From: Biomphalaria glabrata
Taxonomy: Eukaryota > Mollusca > Gastropoda > Planorbidae
Direction of reading: 5' to 3'
NCBI RefSeq assembly: GCF_947242115.1
Contig: NC_074716.1
Location: 44,201,139 to 44,265,138, forward strand
Length of the DNA stretch: 64,000 bases
The position numbers and the translations under genes were made by a program. Position 1 is the first letter of the stretch, and each line of letters opens with the position of its first letter. Positions 12,429 to 22,812 of this stretch are shown here, piece by piece. The notes beneath the pieces are model-generated. The model worked only from the letters and a program-made list of their open reading frames with translations, searched no databases and had not been told where the DNA came from.

Positions 12429-12819
12429 CAACCAATCTCAAAAATGTCCTTAATACAGAGCACCATGGCACCAGCGGGTGTTTCCACTGAAGGCAATAAA
12501 AGACCATCTTACTCGGAGCTGGCCGTCGCCACAGAGAGGCCCAAAAATAGGGCCATGGTCTCCAAGAAAGCCAGACTTCAGAGCTTTCAGAAGTGGTCCG
12601 GCAAACAGGAAGTTAAGATAGAAGATTTGGTGTCAGCGGGTTTCTACTTTACAGGCCACGAAGACGACGACTCCACCAGATGTTTTGCATGCGGGGGTAT
12701 TGTAAAGGACTGGGAAGTCACGGACGACGCAATGGTGGAGCATGCACGGCATTTTCCTTCATGTTTCTTTGTCAGACAAGCCGTGGGACAAGATTTTATT
12801 GACACAGTCAAAGCGTTGA
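12429..12819 (+). CDS. Inhibitor of apoptosis, exon with BIR domain
   Basis: First visible exon of a BIR-UBA-RING inhibitor-of-apoptosis protein, which would bind caspases or IAP-antagonist proteins and act as a cytosolic ubiquitin ligase. The acceptor TTTCTCATTACAG ends at 12428 and the first ATG is at 12444, so the 5' leader is split by an intron whose upstream exon I cannot see. The BIR (about residues 43-110) has all four zinc ligands, C80, C83, H100 and C107, in the CX2C-X16-H-X6-C spacing, plus SFQKW and GFYFTG. D94 and H103 line up with the peptide-groove residues of XIAP BIR2. I chose the donor GTGAAA at 12820 because it alone gives phase 1, matching the UBA exon. A GTAATA donor at 12831 gives phase 0 and does not match. 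With the three exons downstream the product is 270 residues and has a single BIR. Confidence 0.88.
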
Positions 12820-12849
12820 GTGAAACAGATGTAATAACTTGTTAACGAA

Positions 12850-13165
<316 letters not shown>

Positions 13166-13382
13166 TTTAAAGCTATAAAATTACTTTTTAAAAAGAAAAA
13201 TGTCTCATGATAGTGAAAAGACTATTGCCATGTAATAATGCATGTTGGTACAACAGAGTATAATTTATTGTGCTATATTCGCAGATTTCCAACTCGAGGG
13301 TCAAACTCACGAAGCAATCAGACTGTGGACTTCTTACAAATGGTACACAATTTATCTTTCAAGAATGGTTCAAACGAAAGAT

Positions 13383-13632
13383 ATATGGTCGAGAGTCCAA
13401 GTGCGCTTGAACTTGGCTTGGCTTGGCTACCTAGAAGGGGGCTCGAGGTTCGACACCCGACTCGGGCAGAGTTGTTTACTGAGCGCCTAAAGGCAGCACG
13501 GAAAACCAAATTCCTAGATACCCCCTCCCTCCCCCCCCCCACTGGTCCACAAATGAGATTGGACCAAAAGCGCTCTGAGCATGCTATAAGCATGAAAGTA
13601 GCGCTATATAAAAGCTATAATAATAATAATCC
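13383..13632 (+). repeat. tRNA-derived SINE, family A
   Basis: The head carries GGTCGAGAG (box A-like), GCTTGAACTTGGCTTGGCTA and GAGGTTCGACACCC (box B). The body is CAGAGTTG, GAGCGCCTAAAGGCAGCACG, ATGAGATTGGACC, GCGCTCTGAGCATGCTATAA and GCGCTATATAAAAGCTATAA, with a (TAA)n tail. It lies in an IAP intron and its ORFs are spurious. Confidence 0.88.
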
Positions 13633-14743
13633 TTGACATAACGAGGGGACGGTACATCTGGGCTCAATACTACCACATTGTCTCCCTCCCCACTTTTAAA
13701 AACAAATCTCGAAGGCTACAAATGTTACAAAGAATCGAGTCCTGAAAACTTTTTTACTTTCTTTTGTTCCAGTGGGTTCCTTTGGGTGATGAATTGGGAC
13801 GCAACGAGCCCATGTAGGCTAATCTTTTCTTTACTGATTATATTACTTTTTGCTACTTTTTTTTTTTATTTCGCTATATTTTAAGTATAAAGAATGGGCT
13901 TAAGCAATATACTAAGCATATCATCCCCCTCCCCTCAAGCAATCACGTTCTTTCTTCATTCTTAAACCGTATGCAAATAATTGTTGACTTTTTTAAAACA
14001 TGTAATTTCCTTGTATTTACTTCCCCCCCCCCCCCCCTTTTAGTTGTCTGCCATACACAAATGGAAATACAATGTTGTAGTAAAATTAATATGATACAGA
14101 AATATAGTTGTTTTTAAAAATCATTGCACTAGTGAAGTCGTCTGTTGTGTTGTTGTTGGTAAATTCATTTTTTGCGGTGCGGTCATAGCACTGGCTTATA
14201 CATACCTAAAAGTAGCCTAATGCATTGAAAATTGGATTGATCTTTGGTGCCAGAATTCCTCGTGTTGCCGACTGCAATATTTAATCTTCTAGCTTATCTG
14301 TTTCTTTAAGAAAACAAAAAAATGCTTTGTGGTGCTTGAATAAAAAGAGAAAAACGAGTATTTATTTAGAGATTTTACTCTAGATTATAAACGTATAAGG
14401 AATCAATACACACAATAAGAATACATCCGTAAATTCAACGCACTAAGTGTTTTCTTATTTGAGGAAAAAAAAAAGATTACAAATATAGATTTGGCACGTG
14501 AACAGATGGTTAAGATAAGAGATATTAACATTTTAAGATAATTCTTCTGTTGGTTTCAAGGATTAATAAAGATTACATCAATTAGATGTTTCAATGGACT
14601 ATGAATATAGCTGTGATCTTCTTCATTCTGTATACAAATATGTAGCTTATTGGTATTAATATTAACTCCTGTCTAACATAAACACCAACTTAAAAAAAAA
14701 TTGTTTCTACCACGATATCACATATGTTCTGGCATATTTACAG
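13633..14743. other. IAP intron, no further element recognised
   Basis: AT-rich intron with a C-rich homopolymer near 14023-14037. No exon is needed here: the BIR and UBA exons join in phase without one. Confidence 0.5.
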
Positions 14744-14845
14744 ACAGTCAAACAAAACATCCAAGCGACCCTGCTGTTCAGGCTGTTGTTGACCTTGGAT
14801 TTGACCTTGACACTGTCGCGAAATTGGCTTTATCCTTGAAAACAG
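14744..14845 (+). CDS. Inhibitor of apoptosis, UBA exon
   Basis: A 102-bp exon flanked by an acceptor ending at 14743 (GGCATATTTACAG) and a strong donor GTGAGT at 14846, phase 1 on both sides. It encodes SQTKHPSDPAVQAVVDLGFD followed by LDTVAKLALSLKT. This is a ubiquitin-associated helix pair: the MGF-like turn is LGF, and IAPs usually show AVIEMGF here. UBA domains of IAPs bind ubiquitin chains. Joined to the BIR exon it reads TVKAL-N-SQTKHPSDP. Confidence 0.85.
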
Positions 14846-14949
14846 GTGAGTACAAAATGTTACTACGGCTAACGATACAACGTTGGGACTAATGCTTTTT
14901 AACATATTGTGCATGAATACATTGTAACGTTTGATTAATGCTGGATTTT

Positions 14950-15114
14950 CTATCCTTCAGCCTTTGTAAGAGATCTCCAGCTGTCTAGATTTTTCCTTCT
15001 GACTTGAACATTTATTACAGCGTTGCCCAAATCTCTCACAGGACGGCGGGGGTTGGCAGGGTTTGAACCCGGGACAATCGAGACGCCAGTTAAAAATAGA
15101 TGTCGAAATAAAAA
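14950..15114. other. Intronic sequence with a GGTTTGAACCCGGGA motif
   Basis: Contains a tRNA-like box-B word near 15058-15075 and directly precedes two adjacent SINE copies. It may be part of an older SINE, but I could not define its edges. Confidence 0.35.
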
Positions 15115-15375
15115 CGCTTCAACAAGCGCCGATTCCCTACTGGACTTCATCGAAGGTGAAGACTGGGATTTTTAATTTCGGTATTTTTGGGCGCCTCTGA
15201 ATCCGTCCAGCTCTAATGGGTACCTGACATTAGTTGGGTAAAAGTAAAGGCTGTTGGTCGTTTTGCTGGCCACATGAGACCCTTGTTAACCGTAGGCCAC
15301 AGAAACAGATGACCTTTACATCATCTGCCCTATAGACCACAAGGTCTGAAAGGGGAACTTTACTTTTTATTTACT
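15115..15375 (+). repeat. SINE family B (variant head)
   Basis: Matches the copy at 7275 from CAACAAGCGCCGATTCC through GGGCGCCTCTGAATCCGTCC to AAGGTCTGAAAGGGGAACTT with a T-rich tail. Lies in the IAP intron. Confidence 0.8.
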
Positions 15376-15384
15376 TTTTTAAGC

Positions 15385-15632
15385 TCCTAACCATCAGTTG
15401 TTAAAGCGCTTGGCTTCCGAACCGAGTTGTCACGGGTTCGAAACTCGGAGAATGCAGGGATTTTGAAATTTGGGATTTTTAGGAAGCCCCGGAACACACG
15501 CACTTTATTTGGGACATTATTTGAGAAAAGTAAAGCCGGTCGGTCGATATGCTGGCCACATGACACCCTCGTCATCTGCCTATACATTGCTAGGTCTGAA
15601 AGGGAAACTTTTAATTTCTTTCTTTTTTATAT
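15385..15632 (+). repeat. SINE family B with tRNA-type head
   Basis: The head is AGTTGTTAAAGCGCTTGGCT with box B CGGGTTCGAAACTCGG, then the family body (GGTCGGTCGATATGCTGGCC, GACACCCTCGTCATCTGCC) and the end CTAGGTCTGAAAGGGAAACTT. It sits directly after another family B copy and 10 bp before the next IAP exon. Confidence 0.8.
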
Positions 15633-15641
15633 CTGATGTAG

Positions 15642-15755
15642 ATAGCTGCACTCTTACATCTGACCAGTTGATTGACCAGCTTTACGACGAATCAACTCCC
15701 AGCTCATCACCGGACATTAAATCTCTGACCTCCAATAGCATTACACACTGTACAG
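15642..15755 (+). CDS. Inhibitor of apoptosis, UBA-RING linker exon
   Basis: A 114-bp exon between acceptor ATCTGATGTAG (ends 15641) and donor GTAAAT (15756), phase 1 on both sides. It encodes SCTLTSDQLIDQLYDESTPS and a Ser/Thr-rich stretch. The helix TSDQLIDQLYDE corresponds to the third UBA helix region of other IAPs (vertebrate XIAP has a VEDLVADL-like stretch). A SINE tail ends just before the acceptor and supplies part of its pyrimidine tract. Confidence 0.8.
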
Positions 15756-16080
15756 GTAAATATTTTATATTTTTATAAGCCAAGCTATACTTTTGAAATA
15801 GTTGAATATACCATCATTGGTAGTGTTATTATTATTTATAACATCGGCAGATTTTGGGCCATCTGATCATTAGGCTTAGAAAAGTGACTTAGGGGTGACT
15901 AAGAACTTTTGCTCAAGGAACTGGCGGGGCAGTAAGAGAACATTAAAGGTCATGATCCACACAGGATGTTTTGTGGCGTCACTATCACGGCTGATGTGGT
16001 TCATATAGGAAGATGGAGTACCTTCCCTGGTTTGTGGACTGCGACACGCCTCTAGTCCCGAGACTATGGACATTCAAGCC
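15756..16080. other. IAP intron, no element recognised
   Basis: Unique-looking intron sequence. No exon or repeat boundary seen. Confidence 0.4.
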
Positions 16081-16109
16081 ATTGTCAATATGTTTGCTAT
16101 GTATTTACA

Positions 16110-16490
16110 TCTTGGGCCTCTCGCTCAGAGAGAACACAAGTTAAAATATGTCTGTGAAGAGAGCTTCCTTTGGTCTAAAGTTTCAAGAGACTTCAACTCA
16201 ACTCTGGTGATCAGAATTGTTTTATAATTAGTTATTCCATGTCTCGGTTCTACCCTTGTACGTACATAATGGCATTGTCTCTGTGGAATTTTACATCTCG
16301 AGAGTACATCTTTTCCTTTTGAAACTTCTTGTCTGACTACACAGCAGCGGTCACACGTTTGGCATCTGTTATCACCAGGGGCTGGTGCACGCTCAACCTT
16401 CTTTCTACTACTGTCGTGTATGGCATCTGCAAACTGGGACCCTTCCTTTATGCTCACACTCCATGTGGATCTATCCAGTGCCACTTCCCT
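16110..16490 (-). mobile_element. Possible LINE C-terminal remnant
   Basis: A minus-strand frame reads MALDRSTWSVSIKEGSQFAD, then a Cys-rich stretch CQTCDRCC. An R/D-x-W motif followed by a cysteine knuckle is common at the end of RTE/Jockey-type LINE proteins. No tail or target duplication was found, so the class is uncertain. Intronic in the IAP gene. Confidence 0.4.
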
Positions 16491-16847
16491 CCCACCCCCA
16501 ACTGTTAGAGTCGATTTTGAAGAGCTTTAGGGCATAGTAGAGTTAAGATAATTGATAATACCTTTAAAACTTTCTTTTAAGAGCAAACTTTTTAAAGCTA
16601 ATGGATGCTGAGTTTATCAGTTTATGTGGATTAAAGTGTCCAAAGATGCTATGTGTCCAGCGTAGCACACTAATCGACATTATTCTCTAGATCAGAGTTC
16701 CTAGATTTAAAATAATTAAGCTTATTAGGGAAATGTCTCAACATTTAATGATTGAATCTTACATCTCCACGTATGTAAAAGCTTGAACATTAATAACGTA
16801 TTTTAATATAGAGAGTAATATAATAAGTCATATTCCCCATTTTCCAG

Positions 16848-17068
16848 ATTCCCTTGAAATACTTCAAAGTCAGAACATGGAACTTCGTCAGATATCCACC
16901 TGTAAGATATGTCTGGATCAGCCTGTGGCTATAGTGTTTCTGCCCTGCGGTCATTTCGTTACCTGCCTGGAATGTTCTTATGAGCTGAGGAAATGTCCAG
17001 TGTGTAGGGGCATCATTCAAGGCACAGTCAGAGGTTACTTACAGAGTCGTATTACAGAAAGGCTATAA
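16848..17068 (+). CDS. Inhibitor of apoptosis, RING exon (terminal)
   Basis: The terminal exon begins after acceptor CCCCATTTTCCAG and ends with TAA at 17066-17068. Phase 1 entry matches the preceding exon. It encodes a C3HC4 RING finger: CX2C (CKIC), 11 residues, C-x-H-x3-C (CGHFVTC), CX2C (CLEC), 6 residues, CX2C (CPVC). The tail GTVRGYLQSR matches the usual IAP end. The RING makes the protein an E3 ubiquitin ligase and mediates dimerisation. Coding lengths 376+102+114+221 nt sum to 813, exactly 271 codons with the stop. The stop is followed within a few tens of bases by LINE sequence, so the 3' UTR is largely repeat-derived. Confidence 0.92.
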
Positions 17069-17084
17069 ACTATAACACAATTAT

Positions 17085-18125
17085 AAAAGGGTATAAAAGG
17101 GAAAGAATCACAAACTTACTCTTGAAGTACGGAGTACTCCAAGGATCAGTTCTAGGCCCAGTGCTGTTTACTATGTAAACATACCCACTCAGCGGTGCCA
17201 TACGGCCCATTGTCATCTTATACCATTTCTTTGACTATGACTCACAGCTATACGATTCCTCAGTACCCTCAGAGGTGTCGCATCTGGTATAGAAAATCAG
17301 TGGTACCATTGCAAGGGTGAGCCATTGGATGGTTAAGAATAAGCTCAAGATGAACGAAGACAAGACAGAAATAATTAAGATTGGCACTCGGAACAACATG
17401 TCAAAAGACGAGAGGACAGAATCTATTTTTATCACGAACTGCCATGTTCCTAATGTCCATGTAGTGAGGAATCTTGGAGTTTTCTTCGACTTAACACTGT
17501 CTTTCGACTCACACATAAATCAGCTCTGCAAGGGTCTTTATCTGCAGCTGCGAGGATTAGGCCAGATCCGACCATATTTAACAGCGGAGTCAACAAAAAC
17601 GCTAGCTGTGGCATTCATACTCTCCCGCCTTGACTACTGCAACGCCGTGCTAGCAGGTATGCCCGATGACAAAATAGCCACGAGATTCTGCTACTACGCT
17701 CGTGCGCATTGGCTTCCCGTGAAAGCAATCGAATACCAGGTCGCCACACTTTGTCATCAGTGTATATATAACAATGAAATGCCCGTATACCTTAGCGAAC
17801 TGATCACTTCATATGTCCTCCAGAGAGCCCTGCGCTCAATGGACTCAACGCTTCTAGTGGTACCACGTTTCTCCCTCAAAAGCTAGGGTCTGCGGGCTTT
17901 TTCAGTGCAAGGACCAAAGGTTTGGAACTCACTCCCCATCAATCTCAGACAGACAACACACTACACTAGTTTTAAGAATAACATTATTCCTACCTGTTTA
18001 AAACGTTTTTAGATTAGTTTGTCATGTTGGCTCTCGTGTTTGTGTTTGTAATGTAAAAACAGCGCCTTGAGCCTACATTTTGTTTGTTAACAGCGCTTTA
18101 TAAATAAAATTATTATTATTGTAAT
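17085..18125 (+). mobile_element. CR1/L2-like LINE, 5'-truncated, degenerate
   Basis: Begins in the reverse-transcriptase palm (LLKYGVLQGSVLGPVLFT). It continues through SHWMVKNKLKMNEDKTEIIK, VRNLGVFFDLTLSF, SRLDYCNAVLAGMPD, HWLPVKAIEYQVATL and FSVQGPKVWNSLP-like, and ends with the 3' tail GCGCCTTGAGCC...GCGCTTTATAAATAAAATTATTATT. Several frame changes and stops: the catalytic FADD-type box is already lost in the left part, and the region between PDDK and YYARAHWLP is shortened. It carries AATAAA at 18103-18108. Confidence 0.88.
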
Positions 18126-18164
18126 AAGCTTTTTTTTAAACCAAAACAGTGTCTGTCTTTTGTC

Positions 18165-18370
18165 TGGCAAATTTTTTTAACAAGTTATCTCTTCCACTTC
18201 TCATACTCATATCAAATTGAAACTTGGCACAATTATTCAATTCAATTTCTCCCAACATAACACAAATCAATAAAAAAATTAATTGTAATTAATTAATATT
18301 TTTAAATAACAAAAAGGGGAAATAAACTTTATAGTATTGAGAAATATCATGTGGGGTCCTTCTATATATA
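18165..18370 (+). repeat. Family R copy
   Basis: Contains ATCAAATTGAAACTTGGCAC, AATTATTCAATT, ACACAAATCAATAAA, AATTAATTAATA, AAGGGGAAATAAACTTTATA and the GGGGTCCTTCT end, in family order. Confidence 0.7.
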
Positions 18371-19490
18371 CTACTTTTTTACTATTTTTAATAGACCTAA
18401 AGAAATAAAGCCGTAAACATTAGTTCATTAATTTATTTAAACATTTTATAGGGATGCGCTTTTTTTTAGCGGCCCCCGAAAGGGGAAAAGACGCTATTAG
18501 TTTTGTGTGGAATGTCTGTCCGTCCCGTTTAGATCTAGTAAACTAGAAAAGATAGTGAAAATCTGACACCATAATATTTTAGTTAGACCATTTAAAATTC
18601 TGATGCAACGGCTACTATTTTCATTTCTGAAAGCGAAAAATCTAATTTTTAAATCCCTTTTGCAAGCAGTTTTTTTCATAAAATACACCACGTTTACAAC
18701 TATTCACTATTAGTAGTAACAAACACGGCAAGCTATTTAGGAGGGGAGAATACATAGTACTGTATTTTAAACATATTTATACAAATAGTGTTATATTTTT
18801 TGTCAAAATAATTTTTTATTACATAATTATTGCTAAGTTATGTAAGTTCCGTTATACTAATTACTACATTTACACACACAGAAAAAGTTTTCTTTTTTTT
18901 TAAAGAGAAAAAAAAATTAATATGCATATAAGTTGGGCAGAATTTAAAACAACAATTAATAAGTAGTTTTTCATATTTTCCCGTGAACACAAAATGGCCA
19001 ACGCAAAAAAATGCACTGAACTATTTTTTTTTTTTTTTTTAAAATGTTTTTTTGTTGAGGATTTGAAAAAAAAAGAGTAACCCTTTATAAAACAATTAGA
19101 TCCATTAGATATTCATTATAAGACATCAATTAGGCCAGGTTCACATCTAACGTGACATTCACTTTCACATATCCTTTGATCTGCTGGACCGCTGGGGCAC
19201 CACACAAGATCTGTTAAGCTTGTTTTTCATTCTGATGTTCTTTATGAAAATATCGAAACCTGCTTTTTACCTGCCATGTTGGACCACTTCGGTTGCCGAT
19301 TTTGAGTTTGTGTTTCCACACAAACTGTCTTTGTGATAAGGTTTCAAATGCTCTTGTATAAAACAAAAAGCTTGTCTCGGGATGTATTTAAGGAATAAAG
19401 TAAACACCAAACCAGCTGGAGAATACTTACCCTATTATTTAAGGTTATTTTTTGTTCTATTTCATTGTACCTCTACTCTTTTTTTATTCT
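18371..19490. other. Intergenic, no gene recognised
   Basis: AT-rich with a T run near 19026-19040. The block 18465-18700 (GCGGCCCCCGAAAGGGGAAAAGACGC onward) has the look of an old repeat but I could not classify it. Confidence 0.4.
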
Positions 19491-19499
19491 CTGAAAGCC

Positions 19500-19622
19500 C
19501 ACAAAAAGAGCGACAGAAAGAGAGTGGGGCAGATAGATACTGATGTAAGAGAAAGAGACTGATAGAGAGGCATATACTTAGAGAGAGGGAAAAGGAAAGA
19601 GTTGGAGAGAAAGAAACAGCGT

Positions 19623-19666
<44 letters not shown>

Positions 19667-19695
19667 AAGGAAGAGAGAAACAAAGAAAAAGAAAA

Positions 19696-19727
<32 letters not shown>

Positions 19728-19730
19728 CAG
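19500..19730. repeat. (GA)n-rich and (TA)n simple repeat
   Basis: Degenerate GAGA purine tract with a pure GA core near 19626-19670 and a TATA run near 19696-19717. Confidence 0.9.
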
Positions 19731-19744
19731 TTGTCTCAATAATG

Positions 19745-20125
19745 GATTATGTAGGCCTATAAACAAAATAAATCCTGAAAAAGTTTTATCTTATTGTTTA
19801 TTTATCATAGACTATATATAGTTTATGTTATTTATAAACATGCTTTATAACATCTTTAGGATAGAAAAAAAAAGGGAAATAACTTGATAAATTCGCCACA
19901 ACATCATTCTCAATCTAGTCTCTATCAGTGCGCGCCTTCTGCACTACTTGGATGGCGGCGTGCATGGCAAGGTTTCAACAATGTCTTCGATCTAGATTTC
20001 TTGTGAATGAAATGAAGAACTGTTTTATTTTTTGGATATGATAACTTTTTATTTTGCCAATTTTATTCTGTATGAATTCTTTCATGAACTTATTTATGGG
20101 AAAAGTAATTCTTCCTTATTGATCA
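19745..20125. other. Intergenic, no gene recognised
   Basis: Unique-looking AT-rich sequence with nothing I can name. Confidence 0.4.
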
Positions 20126-20129
20126 GAAC

Positions 20130-20445
20130 AATTCTGATCTGTTAGATCCAATCCAATCCGATTATTAAACGATTATATTCAATCCGATAAGGATCCAATA
20201 GAATCAGATTCAATTCAATGCAATCCGATAAGGATCCAATAGAATCCGATTCAATTCAATGCAATCAGATAAGAACCGATTAGGATCACATCCGATCAGA
20301 TATCAAATCCGAACAAATCAGATTCGGTCCGATCCGATATGTAAAGTCGGAACCGATCTATATCGATATGATTTAAATCCCGTTTTGATTTAATCTGTCC
20401 TGATTCGGATCTAGATTATTTCCCACCCGATACGAAACAATGTGA
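20130..20445. repeat. Degenerate (AATCCGAT)-type cryptic tandem region
   Basis: About 300 bp in which words such as AATCCGAT, GATCCAAT, GGATCCAATAGAATC and AATTCAATGCAATC recur in imperfect tandem. A 38-40 bp unit is nearly duplicated around 20175-20270. No ORF. Confidence 0.75.
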
Positions 20446-21290
20446 TTCATATTCGATAGAAAAAGTTTGTTTCAAAATCTAAACCAATATTATTTCTTCT
20501 GATATTCTATTTTTAATTATCTTTTTTAGCACATATGATAAAAGATTTGATAAATAAGTTTACTTTGACGTCTGGGAATAACTATGTTATTTTATCCTTG
20601 ACTGTAGAAATTTCGGGGGGAAACCCTGGTAGTTAGTTTACATAAAAAAACTACACTAGGAACACTTTAGAAACGGCCGGCACTAGATATAGATTTTTTA
20701 GATTGACTAGATTAAAAATTAAATTTACAAGATAGATTTATACCTAGTTTAGGCGCGCCTTAAAAAAATGAATTAGCGTTTATCTTAGATTAAGTCGCTA
20801 GAGGTGAATCGAAATGTAGAATCTATCGTAAAAAGTAAATTAGTAAAATAGAATTAAACTTAGATTAGGTATTTAAAAAAACACGGAGAATCTCACTAGA
20901 TTTACTTATACTTAGAATAGAACTCTTACAATACAATACACTATGTAGACACGATTTTAGCCTAAGGATTACACATAGCAGCCAAACACTATACTGATAA
21001 AACATTAGTGTAGGGCCTTACACTCACTAGTCGTAGATCTAGATAGAGACAGAAACACGCACACCTACAAAACATCAGAACAGAAAAAAAAAGAGCTGAG
21101 AAATTACAAGGTCTGTAAGCTGGTGGGAGGTTGAAGGCGGTCGCGGGTTGGGTGAGGGTTCTTTGGCGGGTGGTTTTCTAGGGTGAATAAAGAGGGTGAA
21201 AAAATAGGGCCCATAACAATGAAAATTTAATACATAAAACAAGTTTAAAAAATTTGGATCACCTTTTTCTATTATTTTATGGAAAAAAAA
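20446..21290. other. Intergenic, no gene recognised
   Basis: AT-rich. Short CTAGATTTA-type words recur but without clear periodicity. Confidence 0.4.
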
Positions 21291-21417
21291 ATGATTCTCT
21301 CACTACTCTCTCTCTCTCTCTCTCTCACCTTATTTTTATAATCACTTTCTCTATCCCCTTCTTTTCTCCCTCACATTTTCTCTCTTTCCTCTTCTATTTC
21401 TCTTATTTGGAAAACGC

Positions 21418-21545
21418 ATTCGTTCTTCTTCTTCTTCGTTCTCATTTTCCATGTCGGAGGGTTCAGATCAGTATTCCTATATCTGAGATGAACCTCGCAA
21501 TGGTTTCCAGACCAGGCAGTTCTACGTACCGGTATTGTAGTAAAT
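21418..21545 (-). mobile_element. I/Nimb-like LINE, extreme 3' end
   Basis: The minus strand reads LPGLETIARFISDIGILI then stop and a GAA-rich tail. This matches the end of the LINE at 7799-8381 (PPDLETTAQFISCIGLVI). Only about 130 bp remain. Confidence 0.75.
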
Positions 21546-21886
21546 GAGGGGAGGCAACTCAACGAGACATAGATGTTTATTTACATGGAGACATGACAAA
21601 CACATAGGGCATCTGCCTTGAGCACAGCATCTTCATCTCGGCTCTAGACTTCGGCGGAAATCGTTCTCTCTTTCTCAAATGTCAACATCCTTCAATCGCA
21701 TATATATAAATTTTATATTATGTCGCTACACTTTTGGTATTTTGGCCGATTCGGTGGGTTAATGGGGGTGGGGCAATTGCACTTACTGCCCTCACCACTC
21801 TAGCCCTCTGAGTGGGGGAGGGGGACGGTCTTACATACTACCGCCTTTAAAAAAGAGAAACACTGCTTTTTTAATTATATATATAT

Positions 21887-22265
21887 TGTTGTAACTCTAA
21901 GGCAGGCACTCAACGAAAGGCAGGTCGGCCACAGTAATGTATTTATTTATTATAGCATCAACAAATAGTAATAGTTACTAGTTAGACTTGGACTTCTGCT
22001 ATAAAGTCACAGGGAGTAATGTGTCTTAAGTTCTAAGAGTCCTACTTCATACCAGAACACAGAACAGACCACCGACACACTTCCCAGTGTCGCTCCAGGT
22101 CTCCCACACAGTTTCCTAGTATCACACAGGACAGCACTCAGCGCCAGACTGTTCAGACTCCCACGACTTTTATCCGGCTTACCCACAGTCCTTCTTCCTG
22201 TCTAAACATGTTTTATACTACTAGTGTTTAGTAGTGCTCAGATGCGCACCATCAGTGTTACAACA
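21887..22265. mobile_element. LTR-like or TIR element, 379 bp, non-coding
   Basis: Bounded by perfect 9-bp inverted ends TGTTGTAAC and GTTACAACA, lying inside an AT repeat so that the target duplication length is ambiguous. TG...CA ends fit a solo LTR, but a small TIR element is also possible. No ORF. Confidence 0.45.
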
Positions 22266-22812
22266 ATATATATATTCTATACGCACGTTTATGCATAGGG
22301 TTACGGTTTACTGGGCGTTAGGGTTTGTGTTAGGAAAAAAATCGCCCCCGCCCACACTTCAACTTTCTGGATCCGCCAGTGGTCTAAACTTGACCAACTG
22401 AATTAGACTAATAAATTAAATTCACGTGAAAACAGAAGACATATGATGCTTGGAAAAGCTGATTGTTTATCTGAAGAATATTTTTGATCATAAAGCTTGA
22501 TCTATGTATTATTTTTCAACAGTTGAATCTTACAAAAAAAAAGATGTTTTAAAATTCATTTGTTCAGTAAAACGCTGTTTAATTTAGACAAAAGTGAAAA
22601 AACAACATTTTGAGGGCACTAATTGGTAACTATGTGTTTGGTGTTTTGTTTGGTGTTTTGATCCTGATAGTAAATTGGCAGTTCATCATATTGTGGTCAT
22701 TATCCTTTTGTTGAAATAGAGCCTAATTAAAAAGTGCATTTTCTCAACAAACGTTTTGAAGTAAAAATATTTTTAAAGACCATCTTCAAATTATCATTCA
22801 TGTTTATTTTGT
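22266..22812. other. Intergenic, no gene recognised
   Basis: AT-rich; nothing recognised apart from short direct repeats (TGTTTGGTGTTTTG). Confidence 0.4.

Noticed and set aside
13283-13385. Possible extra IAP exon after an ATTCGCAG acceptor
   Set aside because: The BIR and UBA exons already join in phase with donor 12820, no IAP-like residues are encoded, and a SINE follows directly.
17317-17886. 189-codon ORF as a host gene
   Set aside because: Reverse-transcriptase motifs (KLKMNEDKTEI, VRNLGVFFD, SRLDYCNAVLAG) mark it as a LINE fragment.
21536-21730. A further LTR-like block starting TGTAGTAAATGAGG and ending GTCGCTACA
   Set aside because: Only 5-bp inverted ends and no matching flanking duplication; not enough to call.
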